The notes beneath the pieces are model-generated. The model worked only from the letters and a program-made list of their open reading frames with translations. It was not told the origin of the DNA and ran no database searches. A stretch of 64,000 nucleotides of DNA. It comes from Clusia tigrina. Its lineage: Eukaryota > Arthropoda > Insecta > Diptera > Clusiidae. Within the stretch, counting starts at the first letter, position 1, and each line of letters opens with the position of its first letter. The translations under genes were made by a program, and so were the position numbers. Of the stretch, positions 20,410 through 33,400 are shown in pieces. The stretch covers positions 46,714,925 to 46,778,924 of the forward strand of contig OV050031.1 in the NCBI GenBank assembly GCA_920105625.2, given 5' to 3'.

Positions 20410-23300
20410 AGACATGTGTTAGCAGTGTCTTACAAGTGTAAACACAAAAATAACAACGTAAACATGTACGTGTGTGTATCAAATAACACACACAGCTCCG
20501 AGTTTCAAAGGCAAGGCCAGCAGAAGTGTGCCAATTAAACTCGAGCAAGTAAAGCTGACGCAATAAAATGTGATTATTATGCATTATGGCCGAACGAAGC
20601 GCAGCAGGGAAAAATGCATTGTTGTTTTCATTTTAGAACGTTGAACTCACTTTTTAAAAAAAAAAATTATAAAAAATAAAGAATAAAGTAAAATAAAAAA
20701 GGTAAATCAAGAGTAAGTAATATAAAACTTGCTTTAAAATGTACACATAATTTAGCTGAACATAGAGTATATACACACATATATACAGCTATTAGTGAAG
20801 AGCGATATAATGTATAAGCAGTAACACTGTTGGTGAAATGAGTATATATGTATATATGTGTATAAGATAAAGAATGAATGTACGAATGTATATTTAGAGA
20901 AGTAAGTATTCTAGTTAGGAGGAATGGGTATGTGCGTATGTATATATTTGCAGATACTGCAGCAGGCTATATGTAGATATACTCGTACATAGGTTTTAAC
21001 TGTTTATTGTTTAGGAAATTAGCGTATGAAAATTTGAAAAAATGTATAGGTTGATTGGGAAAATAACGTTAGTAATTAATTCTAGGTAAATTAAAGCGCC
21101 TTGAATGTATGTATGTATTCATATACGGGCTAAGTACAGAATGGAAAATAGAATCATTAATGGATATATACATATCAGGCTAGAAGTAAATTTAAATAAA
21201 AAGTAATTGTATGCAATGAAAGATATAGTCATGCGATGGACAAAGTTTTGACACAAACGGGATTATTTTGTATAATCTGGTTTTTGTCGGAGGACCAATG
21301 AATTGGTTCAAAGTTGAAATGAGTGAAAACTCACGTGTTGAAAAAGAGCACGAAAAATTAATCAGAGCAAAACTGATGCCCTATATGGCTATGAAAACGC
21401 ATAATCCAGTCCTCTTTTCCTCCAGGATACGGTAGCGAATCCGATAATGTAAGGGGAGAAGACGAGTGGACGGCAAATTGAATGATATAGCATTCAATTA
21501 TGTAGCCAGGAATAGCGTATATTTAGGAAAAGTTATAAATTTAAAAAGATTATAATCTGTGTAAGAGTTCAGATTAAAATTAAAGGTAGTTGAAAATAAT
21601 TAGAGTTACAAAAATTAATTGTTTAAAATCTAACTTTATAAATTAATTGTTTAAAATCTAACTTTATAATAAAATAAGTGTTATAATAAAAAGAAAAAGA
21701 AATTATACCCAAGAGTATATATAGTACTTATATTGTATTTATTTAAATATTATATAATTTTGAAATTCGTTTATTAAATTGACTTATGAAATGTTTGACA
21801 AAAATTAAACATAGAAGGAATATCAAACTAAAATGTATATTAGAAAATTAAGAAAATTATTATAGGTGTTCTCTAAATAGCTCTGATGATGTGAAGCGAA
21901 GCAGGAAGTTCCGGGAACAGCGGATATCGGAAGACGGTGCGGACTAAAGGACCAACATAGTATTCGGAAAGATGCGTTTTTGAAAAACAGAGATTTTTGG
22001 CAGTTATCTAAGGTTTGTGACCCCAAGGATGCCAACATATTAAATTGGGGATGAATGGCGACGGATGTAATTTTAATTTTGCGAAACGGCATATGGCCGC
22101 AGCATTTGAACGCGTTGTGGATGAGTTATTGACAAAGAACCAAAAATAAACAAGTTTCCTTGCGGAGTCATATTTTGCATTGGACAGTTTTATATTACAA
22201 TGTCCACCCAGTGTATCACGATCTCAACAGAATCGATTTTGAATAAGTTGAAGATGGGTAAAAGCTTAAGGAGGGTGACTGAAACCACCACCAAATATAA
22301 TAAGCAGAGGAAATTTGGCTCACGGAGGTTAAATGCTTCATTGAAGTATATGTCCAATCTAGAGTATGAACATATGATATGTGATTTACATATGAAATAT
22401 GATTTAATACAAGAGGACACAGAGACTGGTAACCGACCAGAGTACACAAATTACATAATTGAACGTGTATCTCAGAAAAATACCGATTGTCTCCATATCA
22501 AAGCCAAACGATGTCAAATACCATTATGAGGAAGCTCAAGAGAAACACTTCCACCATAAAACGCATTGCTGCAAAGTAAGAAGGTGTATTGTAATCTCTC
22601 ATGTATTCCAAATGATTTTTACTAGTTGAATACTATATCAGAGGCTGTACCACCTACAGCCGTGGGGCACACTATATAAATGGAAAGAAGAAGGCCACTA
22701 AAAGCAAAGTTTTAATGGCAAACCAGATCGCCAACCTATCTTTGTACGTACCGATCCAGAAAGAAGGGAGGGGTATGCAGAGTTCATCGAGGGACTTCAC
22801 TCTGACAACGACGGTCGTCAACTGGACCAGCAGGTAGCAGAGGGCGCAGTATAATATAAGGTTTTATGTATAGAATAGAATTGTGTTATTGTTTAGATAT
22901 TTGTATATACGCCAATGAGAAAAGAGTCAACGAAAGACCAAATTATAAAAAGGGGAATTTAAAAAAAATAATGATGGATAAAAATAAGAAAAAAAAAAAA
23001 ACAAACAAACAAAAACAAAAACAAAGTAAAGAAAAAAAATAAAAATAAAAGAAAGAAAACTACAAAAGAAAATAAAAGCTAGAGAAAAAAAAATATATAT
23101 GGAAAAGAAAAGAATAAAAAAGGAAGAAAGAACCGTGATAGAACCCAAACAAGGCGATTTCATGAAAAAAAAATAAAAATAAAAAATAAAACAAATTATA
23201 TATATGTACTATAGAGTTAAATAGATGCACATAATTGTTTACAGTGCAAGAAGAATATTGTAGAGATTTTATGGAAGTTAGTTGCACTAACTTCTTTTAG
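20410..23300 (+). other. Long AT-rich 3' region of the gypsy element
   Basis: 2.9 kb with no env and no recognisable domain. The longest plausible frame is 109 codons at 22200-22529, a lysine- and threonine-rich peptide I do not recognise. The last few hundred bases (22960-23215) are a purine-biased, A-rich tract leading to the polypurine tract. Reverse-strand frames there are phenylalanine-rich artefacts. Confidence 0.55.
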
Positions 23301-23314
23301 AAAGAGGGGAGGGA

Positions 23315-23789
23315 TGTTGTGAGTTAGAATCAAGCTACTTACGCGTAGTTGACTCACAGCACCGGCTCCTATTAAATTCATTAAGAACGCACATATTTTT
23401 AGGGTGCAAATATTGAAAATGAACAGTAATTATTCATTAATTATGATGTAAACTTTTAGGGTGTCACAGTTCCGCAGTCAAGCTGACGAGGGGCATTTAG
23501 AATGCACCGACGACACTTTTACTTGCAGTAGGTCAGCGGGCTTGAGCAACTGACACCAAATAACAATTGCGTAACTGGAACACCAGAAAAGTGAAGACGT
23601 AGACTGTAATGTTTATTTGTAAATAGTATATAAGAACTAGCATTTTAAGAATAAAGGTCTCTTGTGTTTTAAAACTGAAAGGTGAAAAGTGTTTGTACTT
23701 TACGTTAGGGTTCTTGATTTTTCAGCCACTCGCCTGAAAACGGCGACAGGACGTCTCCCCAGTCAGGCAAGGACTCGAGATCCCCAACA
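23315..23789 (+). repeat. gypsy right LTR
   Basis: 475 bp. Positions 23315-23665 match the left LTR base for base by eye. Positions 23666-23789 are a different R-U5 version that shares only short islands and the terminal CCCCAACA. ATTG follows as target duplication. Confidence 0.9.
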
Positions 23790-23793
23790 ATTG

Positions 23794-24216
23794 CCTACCG
23801 GCTGCTCTATGGCGCAGAAGCATGGGTCGTGCGCAGACTGATGCAGCCGAGCTTGGGGTGCTAGAGAGGAAAATTCTTCGCAAAATCTTGTTCGTGTCGG
23901 CGACGACTACCGTGTTCGGATGAACCATGAAATGTACGAGCTCTACGCTGATACTGACATAGTCAAACGCATCATTATTTCGTCCGTATAGACCAGGAAT
24001 CTCCAGCGAAAAAGTTCGAAGCGGAAGCCGCTGGATGACGACGTAGGGGACGACCATGCCTCCGATGGAAGGACCACATCGAGGAAACCCTAACCACGCT
24101 TGGTACATCAGATTGGAGAAGACGCGCGCAAAGCAAAATGCGCCTGGTGAGCGCTGTTAAGTTCGACCGTAACCTGGGTTGTTTCGCAAATTCTGTGATT
24201 AGGCTACGAAAGTAAG
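23794..24216 (+). pseudogene. RTE-type LINE fragment, block 3 (3' end)
   Basis: Directly behind the gypsy target duplication, RTE homology continues with a RT C-terminal remnant (AWVVRR, then GRPCLRWKDHIEETLTTLG and DWRRRAQSKMRL, the last two at about 24049-24150). This matches the end of the 46-kb copy at 48120-48290. It ends near GTAAGCAAG, comparable to the TAAGTAAGT end of the other copy. With blocks 1 and 2 it forms one 5'-truncated RTE insertion split by two later elements. Confidence 0.75.
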
Positions 24217-24739
24217 CAAGATATACAGATATACATATAAGAAATAGAGTCCGCTATTGAAATGGGAATGCAAATTTTTTTACTTCCATAATGCCAGCAT
24301 TTTAAAGTGGAGTATCCAAATAGAATTTTGTTCTGTGATGACAAGAGACAAGTTGTGTCTGATGAAGTTTCTGAAGGGAGAAATACCATATATGTAGCGG
24401 AGACAATCCAAAACAACATAATGCGTGCCTTCCAGTAAAAATTACAGTTTTGTCTTCAATTCATTTTATATAAGAAAAAAATAAACATTTTTATGAAAAC
24501 TAATTAATAAAAAAACTTATAGCAAAAAATCACAAAATAAAATTCAATTTTCCTTAAATTGAATTTTTACTCTTAATTTTTTTAAGCTTTGCTTGAGCAA
24601 TTTTTAATTTTAATTTCCGTAGTTCACTCTTTTCTGCGTTTGCTTACTCAAGCAATGCAAATTTTTTTTTTAAATTATATTTTTATAATTAGTACTTTTC
24701 AGTTTTTGACATGTCTTCAAAATCTCCTGTTGTGTCCTA
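24217..24739. other. AT-rich spacer, nothing recognised
   Basis: No open frame over 71 codons and no TE motif I could place. It contains poly-T and poly-A runs and lies between the RTE end and the tail of the next LINE. Confidence 0.35.
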
Positions 24740-25690
24740 CAATTCAACTTTATTTATTTATTTATTTATTTAATATTATTAATTACAATAATTAATTATT
24801 ATAACTAATGTGTACATCGAGTACTAGCTGCCAGGGCTTTCGACTCTATAAAATATAATATGAGTTTTGTTGTATAAACTAAATATCTAAAACTAGATTA
24901 CAATTTTTAAAATAGGATTCAATGGCATAGATGTTGGGAGAGGAAATTGTTTTTAAAAACTCAGTAGGAATTATTTCTTTAAAAGTATCTTTCCGCTGCT
25001 GGTTAAAATGGCTACATTCGTTAAGTATGTGTTCAATAGTTGGTGGTCCATTGCAAAATCTGCAATTTGTCAAAGTGGTGCCGTTTAAAAGATGTTCGTG
25101 GGTTAATTTTGTATGACCAGTTCGAAGTCGAACGAAAAGTCTCGTTTGTTGTCGGGAACATGTTGCAGGATAAGTAGCTTTGGATCCATCTGTATTATAG
25201 ATTTTGTACCTATGACTATAGTTGGCCCACTCATCTGACCGGTTTTCGTATAGTCGTTTTTTAATAGAATTTGCCAAGTCTTTGTTATCGGATATGTATG
25301 TAGTTGGACATGGTGATTTGGCGGCGTCTTTTGCTTCTTGGTCTGCATGTTCATTTCCAGCAATGCCAGAGTGGCCAGGAATCCACATTAGTTGAAGCTT
25401 TTTTGGGTTTTTGATAAAGGAATCACGGAGATTGGATATGGTTTCGCTGCTATTGTTGATGTTCAGAATGCCGTCTATTGTAGATTTGCTATCAGAACAG
25501 ATGACAAATTTTCCTTTATTGCGGACGCAATAGTCGATGGCCGTTTGAATTGCCAGAGCTTCGGCGGTAAAGACTGATGCATAATCTGGAAGTATTCCTT
25601 TAGCAATTAAGTTACCATTCTGATGCGCGACGGCAAACGAGGTTCCATCGCTGCTCAACTTTAATTTCAGTTGTGAACCATAATAGGGGC
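24740..25690 (-). pseudogene. 5'-truncated LINE with RNase H and zinc-knuckle tail
   Basis: The minus-strand ORF 24879-25658 (259 codons) encodes an RNase H domain as found in I-clade and related LINEs. It shows the Glu region FTAEALAIQTAIDYC, the Asp of VICSDSKSTIDGI and the WIPGHSGIAGNEHADQEAK motif. The domain lacks its first Asp-containing strand because the copy is truncated there. The C-terminus has the Cys/His cluster CRFCNGPPTIEHILNEC. Its 3' side on the plus strand shows TTTATTTATTTATTTATTTA (about 24751), a (TAAA)n tail on the coding strand, typical of I-like LINE ends. Confidence 0.8.
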
Positions 25691-27201
25691 ATTAGATAAT
25701 TCCAGCGGATTGCTCCTGTCTCGTAATTGTTTTCGCATAACTTTTTCACCACTTTCACTATCGCTGGAACTTAATTAAAATAAAAAACTTGCGTCCATTT
25801 TAGAAGAAGATAAAAATAATCGATAACCACATAAACAATTACCATCCGTTTGCTCTCGATTGTCAGTATCCCATTTAGATCATTCGATTAACTTATCACG
25901 TAAATTTTAATCGTAAAATTGCTCACTCGTTCACTACTGTGACGTTTCGGCTCCTGCTTTTCGAAAATACTACTAAACTTGATGCAGCTATCGCTACATC
26001 GTGTCCTTTTCCAACTACAGTTTGATAAAAATCCTTCTGCAAAGAAGCGCAAGCACGCACTCTGATGCTCCTTTTTGCTTGAGAGCTGAATACCGACCTT
26101 AATGGCGTAGCATTTCGCCCAAAAAAAATGTTGCCGATAAGCGCCTTTTTTTCAAACATGCGAAATCTAACAGGCGAAACTCATGATAAGGGGAAAAGTG
26201 AAATATTTCGGGCTAAATGTCATTCACGCGGAACTCCCGATAAGTCAAATTATATTTGAAAAAATTTCGCTAATAAATCTTCATGGTGGAACTAAAATGA
26301 CTGACTGTCATGATAATGAGCCAAAACGCACCCAAAAATATACTTTTTAAATAAATATCAAAAAGAAATAACTCATTCAAAATTAAATTTAAATAATATG
26401 TTGCCACCGAGAAATACACGAATATTTTGTCATCAAAGGGATAGATTTATACAAAGAGAACGAGTATTTTTAGTGAAAGCAAATTTGATTTTTTCAATAA
26501 ACAATCCTGAAAATATTTAATCGTACAGTATATTTAAGCAATTTCACTCACTATGGGGTTGGTTAAACTGCTTTAAATTAGTCCTGTCAGCTTTTTTAAG
26601 AATTTAAACAATTAAGAAGATTCGTGAATACCCTTTATGTAGATAATATGTGTTGGTTTTTGTAGTGGTTAGTTCGAGTTGGAAATAAAAGCCAATTCTA
26701 TCATTCTGAGAATCTAACATCAATTCAGTAGACGCAAATTTAATTACTTGTGCAATATTTTTAATATATAAAAATAATTTAATATTTGCATTTATTCAAA
26801 ATAAGATCTTTTTATTTCAAATTTTATTTTAAAGCAGAATTCATATTTATTTTCAATTATATGTATAAAATGCATCGATGCTGAACAAAATTATGAATTT
26901 ATTATTGTAATTCATGACGTAATTGATTTTAATTGTATGTCATGATAACAGAGACAAGACATACGTTCCATTCCTTGGACCTACAATTTTTAAAATAAAT
27001 GATGGCTTTATGTTTGAGATGTTGATTCAATTTATAAATTATGTGTGTGCACATTTAACAACATAGGAATGAATAGTTGACAATTGTATTGCGGCTAGTT
27101 TTGAGAACTTGATCCCAATAAGAATCTCACAATGTGTTAAATAATGATTTAAATTGCAAAGAAAAAAATATATATAAAATAGTAAAATATAAACATGAAA
27201 T
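25691..27201. other. Intergenic region and 3' flank of hyd
   Basis: No convincing ORF. It includes the 3' untranslated region of hyd on the minus strand just below 27202. TTTATT on the plus strand at about 26898 (AATAAA on the minus strand) is one of several candidate poly(A) signals in this AT-rich DNA; I cannot choose among them. Nothing else is recognised. Confidence 0.4.
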
Positions 27202-27414
27202 TTATACAAAACCAAAATTTTTCGATTTTATAGCCAGCAGTAATTTACCACGAAGTATCGACTTGCTTGAATATAACGGAATATATAGTCGGGATATACA
27301 TGTATTCGCTGTTGGTAAGTGAGAATCGTCTGCTGGTCTGATTGTTACTGATGGCAATGGTTGGAAACCTTCTTCAGAGGCTGGTAAAGCTGGCGATCCA
27401 GTCCAAAAATAAAC
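27202..27414 (-). CDS. hyd: hyd last exon with HECT active-site cysteine
   Basis: 213 bp including the stop (27202-27204). It encodes [38 protein letters not shown] with the catalytic Cys at codon 27298-27300, and the C-terminal [10 protein letters not shown]. It is 71 codons in phase 0 and preceded by ACAACAG. Confidence 0.96.
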   Translation of the reverse strand, partial: VYFWTGSPALPASEEGFQPLPSVTIRPADDSHLPTANTCISRLYIPLYSSKSILRGKLLLAIKSKNFGFV

Positions 27415-30400
27415 CTGTTGTTTTTAAAATAAGTTTACGAGGTCACACATTATAATAATGATTTTACCAAATCTTGGCGCTCTAACGTGTTCATTTTTTC
27501 CACAATGCTCCAAAACCACCGTTTGAACTTTAATAATTTATCCGAGCCCTCACTTGATTCGTCATTAAATGTTGTGTAAGATATAAGTGTAGAAACATTA
27601 ATATCACCCACACCATTCAATAATAATCGTAGATCCTCAGATGTTAGGCTGTTCATACAACTATCTGGCAACACATCAAACACTCCATCTTTAAGTGCCT
27701 ATTCAAATTAAAAATGTACACAAATATGCAAGTCTATAAAACAATATCTCTTACCTCAAGAGCTTTTTCCTGGGATTTGATCAGTCTATATTCCGTATAA
27801 CGTCTTATGTATTCAAATATATTACTAGGAGTTACTTGAACTTCGCGGCCTCCAGGTATTAGCTCAATGCTTCCACCACCCTCCTCCTTCAGTAAATCAA
27901 TTCTGGAAAAATAAATCATTCGATGTATATGGTTATGTAAAGAACCTATTTTTGATGTTATTACACAAAATATAATTCCATGCGATGGATGATTTCGTCA
28001 CCCTCTTCCGATTGTGAATTTTGTATTAATTGTCTAAACGATTCATAAATTGCTGGATCAAAAAATGCCAAGTCGTGGAATTTTATTTTTCGACTAAGAA
28101 TATATTTGAGTACGTGTCTTTGAAAGAACAACGGTAAAAGTTCATTTTGCAGAAGACAGAGTCCAATCAATCTATTAAAAACAGAAAATATTTTAAGAAA
28201 GTGAAATATAATAACATTTTTTGCAGACCTTCCAATGTTTCTGAATGCATTAATTCGTTCAAATGACCCGTAGCCTTGGCGTGGAGTATAGAAACCCCGT
28301 TTCCCCGGTGAGTAAAATAACGGTTCGTTGTCTTCCACTTGACACTGTTCCAATAATACAACAGGAATCATTTTTTTTGACTGCGATGCTGTATTATTGG
28401 CTTCGGATTTCTGTTTAAATGTGATGATATCAAGGGCTTCGTTCACCTTTTGACGTAGCGTTTCTTCGGAGGAGAGTATGGAGAGTAGTTGTGGTGTTGG
28501 TATTTCTAAGAGCATTCCCGTAATTTTTGAGGCGTTTGCAGCATTTATTGAATATATCTAAAAACGAAATAAATATTAACAATTTTTTATTTATTGAGAT
28601 ATATTTACCTTTGGATGCAACCGTTCACCTAGTTGTTGCATATGCACCGATAAGTGATCATTTGTATTATCAGTTGTATTATCTGGAAAAACCACATATG
28701 TAATAAAAAAACACGATTAATATTACAAAAATACCTGGATTGGTTGATGCAGGTGTGAACGGTCTGGCATCATAGTTAAGGACTTTCCGCTCACGTGATG
28801 TTCGCCAGAGAATCTTGCTCCCTGTTCCACGCCTTTGAAGAGTGGATGCATCGCGTCCAGATGACCCCCGACTACGTAGTATGCTCGAAAATGGCACCCC
28901 ATATTTATTGCTGTTGCCCACTTGAACTGATTCTAAATTAGGCATCTTCGCGCTTGCCAACAGTGCCTCTGATATGGAAGTGTAAAAACTACGCGCAACG
29001 CCAGAACCTTCTCCCGGTTCATCTTTAAAAGTTACTTTAACTCGATTGAATGTTAGCGGTGGATGAACACGTCGGTTTTGACTGCCAAACTGGGTATTGA
29101 GTTCTTTAAATGTTTGAATTATCAAACTATCACGATTACGTTCTAATTTACAAAGTATTAAGTCGCGCTGCTGCCCGTTTCGCAATTTTTCCATATGCCG
29201 CCTGAAGCGCATTTCCTTGACAGGGAAACCACGTAGTTCAGGAAGCACGGAACCGTGTTCCATTCCAACATCGTCCATAAAAACACGACCAAAGAGGTCC
29301 AGAGTTAGTTTCCAGCGACCAATTAAAAAATTCCAAGAAGGTGATTCAGAGAAAATATTTTTACAAAAGTAAAGACCACGTGCGGGGAGATTAAACGTGG
29401 ATACCTTACACCGCTCAGTGTTCATATTTAATTCCGGGGGGGCTTTCTGGTCTGAAGTGTTTTCCTCCGGTTTTTTACCACCGGCGCGTACAATAACACT
29501 ACGCACTACTGATCCCGATGGAAGATTTGAAGAAGTATCAGAATCGGTCATGTTTTGGGATTTGTTAGGAGCAATAATCACTTCGGGTCGCGTTGTCATA
29601 AGCGGATGGTTGCATTTAATGTCTTTTTCCTCTATTTCTACTCTTTCTTCTGTATCCAGGGGAATAACTGCATCTATCTTCGTGTCTTTTCCTACAAAAA
29701 ATTTGAATAATAATGCTAATATTACCAGCCATGCCTTTTTAACTTTCACTAAATAATAAGATGAAAAATTTACAAGTCAACAAGAAGAAACGTAAGACTC
29801 AAAAATGTATGTTTGTAAATTTGTTGTAATAACATACATAAATGTTATTCTTTTCGTACAATCATACATATAAAAGAGTGAATATGAAAAATAACTGATT
29901 TAGCGTAATTAAAGTAACTAAAGAAAATGCATTAAATTTCCAATCTGCATGGTCCGAACTTAACTCACTTTGCTTATTATATATTATATATAATTATAAA
30001 ATGGGATGTTTTATCCGAGTTGGAAAATCAACAAATTATTATAGCTGAACTGAATGGTTAAAGTAAATATGTTGAATTTTACCTTTATAAAGAATTGAGT
30101 AGAAATACTAAGCTACAATTTGATTTTATGCCAATCGAAATAAATATATTGCTTGTGGTCAGTATACTTTGAAGTGTTAGTCCAAATCCCGGCCCTTCAA
30201 CCAGCGTTCGCGATTATGAAGGTTTCCCGCCAAGATGCCTCACGGTTACTGCACCACAGGTCATGGAGGTATCAAATGCGGAAAACAAAATGAGGTCAAC
30301 ATCGTGCATACCAACGCCGACAATGCCACCCTTGCACTAGTCAGTGGACACCAGAGTTGTGCAAATTAATCTGCAAAGCAGGTTGTTATACACTACGCAT

Positions 30401-33400
30401 ACACCTAACTGAAAAATAAGAAGATATTGCGCTGGTGCAAGAGCCGTGGATTTGCAGAGTGCGTCTTTCATGCATTCGCACAGCAGCATACCTGATTTTG
30501 CACCAGGGTTGGAGGCACTTAAATTCACGGATATAAATATCTGTGTCGTCTCCCCCTATATGGCCCACGCTCAACCGGAGAACCCCCGCCACATAGTAAA
30601 ATGCGCCCATGTAGCGAGTGGACAAAAATAGAAGGAGTCGCAGTAGAATCATGAAATGGGAATAAGTTTTAGGATAAGGGAATTATTCACACAAAATTTC
30701 GTCAAATTGGATGAATGACATGTCTACCTCCCTTATAACCGAAATCGGTAATCTGGTATATTTTCCCAAATAATTATCCCAGAGCAATAAAATTTGGTAC
30801 ACAGTTTTCTTGTAGCAAGAAATAGTTGTAAAAATGATTCAAATCGGCCGACTAACACGCCTACCTCCTATATAACCGAAATCGATAATCTGGTATATTT
30901 CCGCAACAAATTATCCAAATGCAAACAAATTTGGTATAAATAGTTGCTGCAAGAAATAGTTGGTGTAATTTACTTATGAAAATTTTCTAAAAGGAAAATT
31001 TAGATTAATTCTATTTATTGTAAGGATGCATTACTACAACAAGTTCTGCACTCAGCCTATCGTACGAACAGTTTACAGCTTTCAACGGTCCAAGCAGTGA
31101 GTGAATGAAATGCAATGCAAATCCACTGGAAGGCGACGATTGGCCGAACGCGAGTACAAATTTCGACACCGAAGAAAGTAACAACAACCATACGCAAGTC
31201 AAAGTTGACTAACCGGCGCGTATGACATTTTGAATGAGAGGGGATGCGTAGGTCAAAGTTAAGAAAACATTGTAACAAATACGCATAAAGCAAAGAACGT
31301 GACTCGCACGCAAGAAGACGAAAGCAAAGCACAAAAGAGAGGACGCCAGAACGATCACTGTGCATCCAGCCACCAAGTACATAGCCAAATAAGCTAGGAA
31401 AACTAACTAGAGTTAAAATTAAAATATTTAAAATCGTCACAACAACAATGACAATACTACAAAAACAACACTACAGCCATCCGCTATAGTTTTAGGCAAA
31501 CCTACTTTGAAACAACCTGTACAAACGGAGCTTCGCGGCAACCAACATGCTCCAACAATTATGAGTTCGCACAAGGGCAGTCATACCACGATGACAGCAA
31601 AGCAAAGGTGACCCTACAAAAACAACAAACATGGCCTTAGCAACAGGTGAAATTGGCCATTCCTGCAACAACAATATGTACTGGGCGCTGTGTCAGCTTT
31701 GGCCTATAAAAGCGCCAACCGCCAAGGAATTCACTCTTTCTTCGTACGAGCACTCTCGACGCAACACCAGCTTAGCGTTCTTCTTCGCACAGATGCTCAC
31801 GCATCAACAGCAGTTAAGACACCGCCCAGCCACACAGCGAACATCATCCAAGAGCCAACTCTTTTTGACTCCAGCTGCGAATACTTAGGGAAACTTACAC
31901 TAGAACACAGAGACAGAACCAGTTGTTTCAGGCTCTTACGGACTCCACTGGAACATCAACTTACGCAGACACAGCTGGTGGTTTAAGGTTTTTACCGACT
32001 CCACTGGAATATCTTGACACGCGGCTAGGCACTACAGTAGATACTATACTAAGACTTTTAATTACTAGAGAAAACTTCATGTTTAGATACTTAAATAAAT
32101 AAAATATTTAAAATAGAAAATTCATCGCTGAGGATACCCTAGCGTAAGTTCGTTACATTATAAGTAATTGCTTTACAAACTTAATAATTCATCATTTGAA
32201 TCAAACGTTTCTTTTTAAAGTTTACTAAAAGTCACTGTATTTCTAGCTTTGCAACTACATTATTATTATTTTTTTTTTTTTAATTTCCCTATATTTCATA
32301 CATCTGTCACCATTATATTGACACCTAGTACATGATTTGACAATTTATTTGGAAATTAATATTAAAAAACACATTTTGGCCAGTGCCAAGAAGTGATAAA
32401 ACAAAAATTATTTACATTAATTATAATAGTTAACTATAATTATATTATAACAATTTATGATCAAAATTATGCTTATGACAATTATTTACATTTACATTTA
32501 TAATACTACTACTAATATGTGTAGGCTGGATTTCCTAGTTCATTAGGTCGTTTGGTCGAGTTCTCTTTAACCGGCGCATGGTGGTTTCTTCTAGATGTAG
32601 CAACTCGTTTATTTCTTCGATATTATGCCCATGCAGTATATCGTAGTGTTTCGTGGATATCTTTTTTATCTCTTCGTCGATTCTTCTCATATTTAGTTTG
32701 CGGTGTATGTCTTCATTTGTTGTGTACCAACCAGACTTTATGATCACTCTTAATATTCTAGATTGCTGTCGTTGAATTTTTGCTATGTGTGACCGCTTTG
32801 CCGTTCCCCATACTTGGAGTCCCTACGTTCAAATAGGCTTTATAACACACTTGTATAACAGCAACTAGTTGTTAATTGTGAGTTTAGATTGCTTACCCAT
32901 TAACCAATATAGTTGCCTAAATTTTTCTTTTATTTGTTTCGTTTGTTGTTTGATGTGGTAGTGCCAATGTAGCTTTGAGTCCATGTGCATACCAAGGTAT
33001 TTAGTAGTAGGCTCTATTTTTATATCTTTATTGTTTATTTTAATAGGTATTGGGATAAATTTTGTTTTAGTTGTAAAAATTATTTGTACAGTCTTATCTT
33101 CATTAATTTTCAAGCACCATTTATCAAACCATTCCTTAACATTCTCTGTGTATATCTGCAGATTTGCAGTCGCAGTATTTAGATTCTTGTCAGATGTGAA
33201 GAGGATGGTGTCGTCAGCAAAGGTAGCAATTGTGGTATTCAGTTCTTTTGGAAGTGGTATATCTGAGGTAAATATGACATATAGCAGTGGTCCTAAAACA
33301 CTCCCTTGAGGAACTCCAGCTGTTGTAAGATTAATAGGCGACTCTTCATTATATTTGACGTAAAAGTAACGACGATCACTAAGATAACTTTCAACAATCA

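Larger units (their letters stand above)
12856..23789 (+). mobile_element. Ty3/gypsy retrotransposon with open gag and pol
   Basis: LTRs at 12856-13338 and 23315-23789 both begin TGTTGTGAG and end CCCCAACA, with ATTG flanking on both sides (12852-12855, 23790-23793). A TTGGCGCAGCCGGT stretch sits at the left LTR boundary as a primer-binding-site candidate. AAAGAGGGGAGGGA precedes the right LTR as polypurine tract. Gag and Pol are uninterrupted and overlap in the -1 frame. Nearly 2.9 kb of AT-rich sequence without an env separates pol from the right LTR, making the element unusually long (10.9 kb). Its R-U5 segments differ strongly between LTRs. Confidence 0.93.

Noticed and set aside
22927..23287. 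Phenylalanine-rich reverse-strand reading frames
   Set aside because: They are translations of an A-rich purine tract in the 3' region of the gypsy element and have no protein-like composition.
25923..26159. 78-codon reverse-strand ORF as a small gene
   Set aside because: No recognised motif, no support from neighbouring features, and the length is compatible with chance.
31268..32157. A complete LTR element
   Set aside because: No interior, no second LTR and no clear target duplication; kept only as LTR-like with low confidence.
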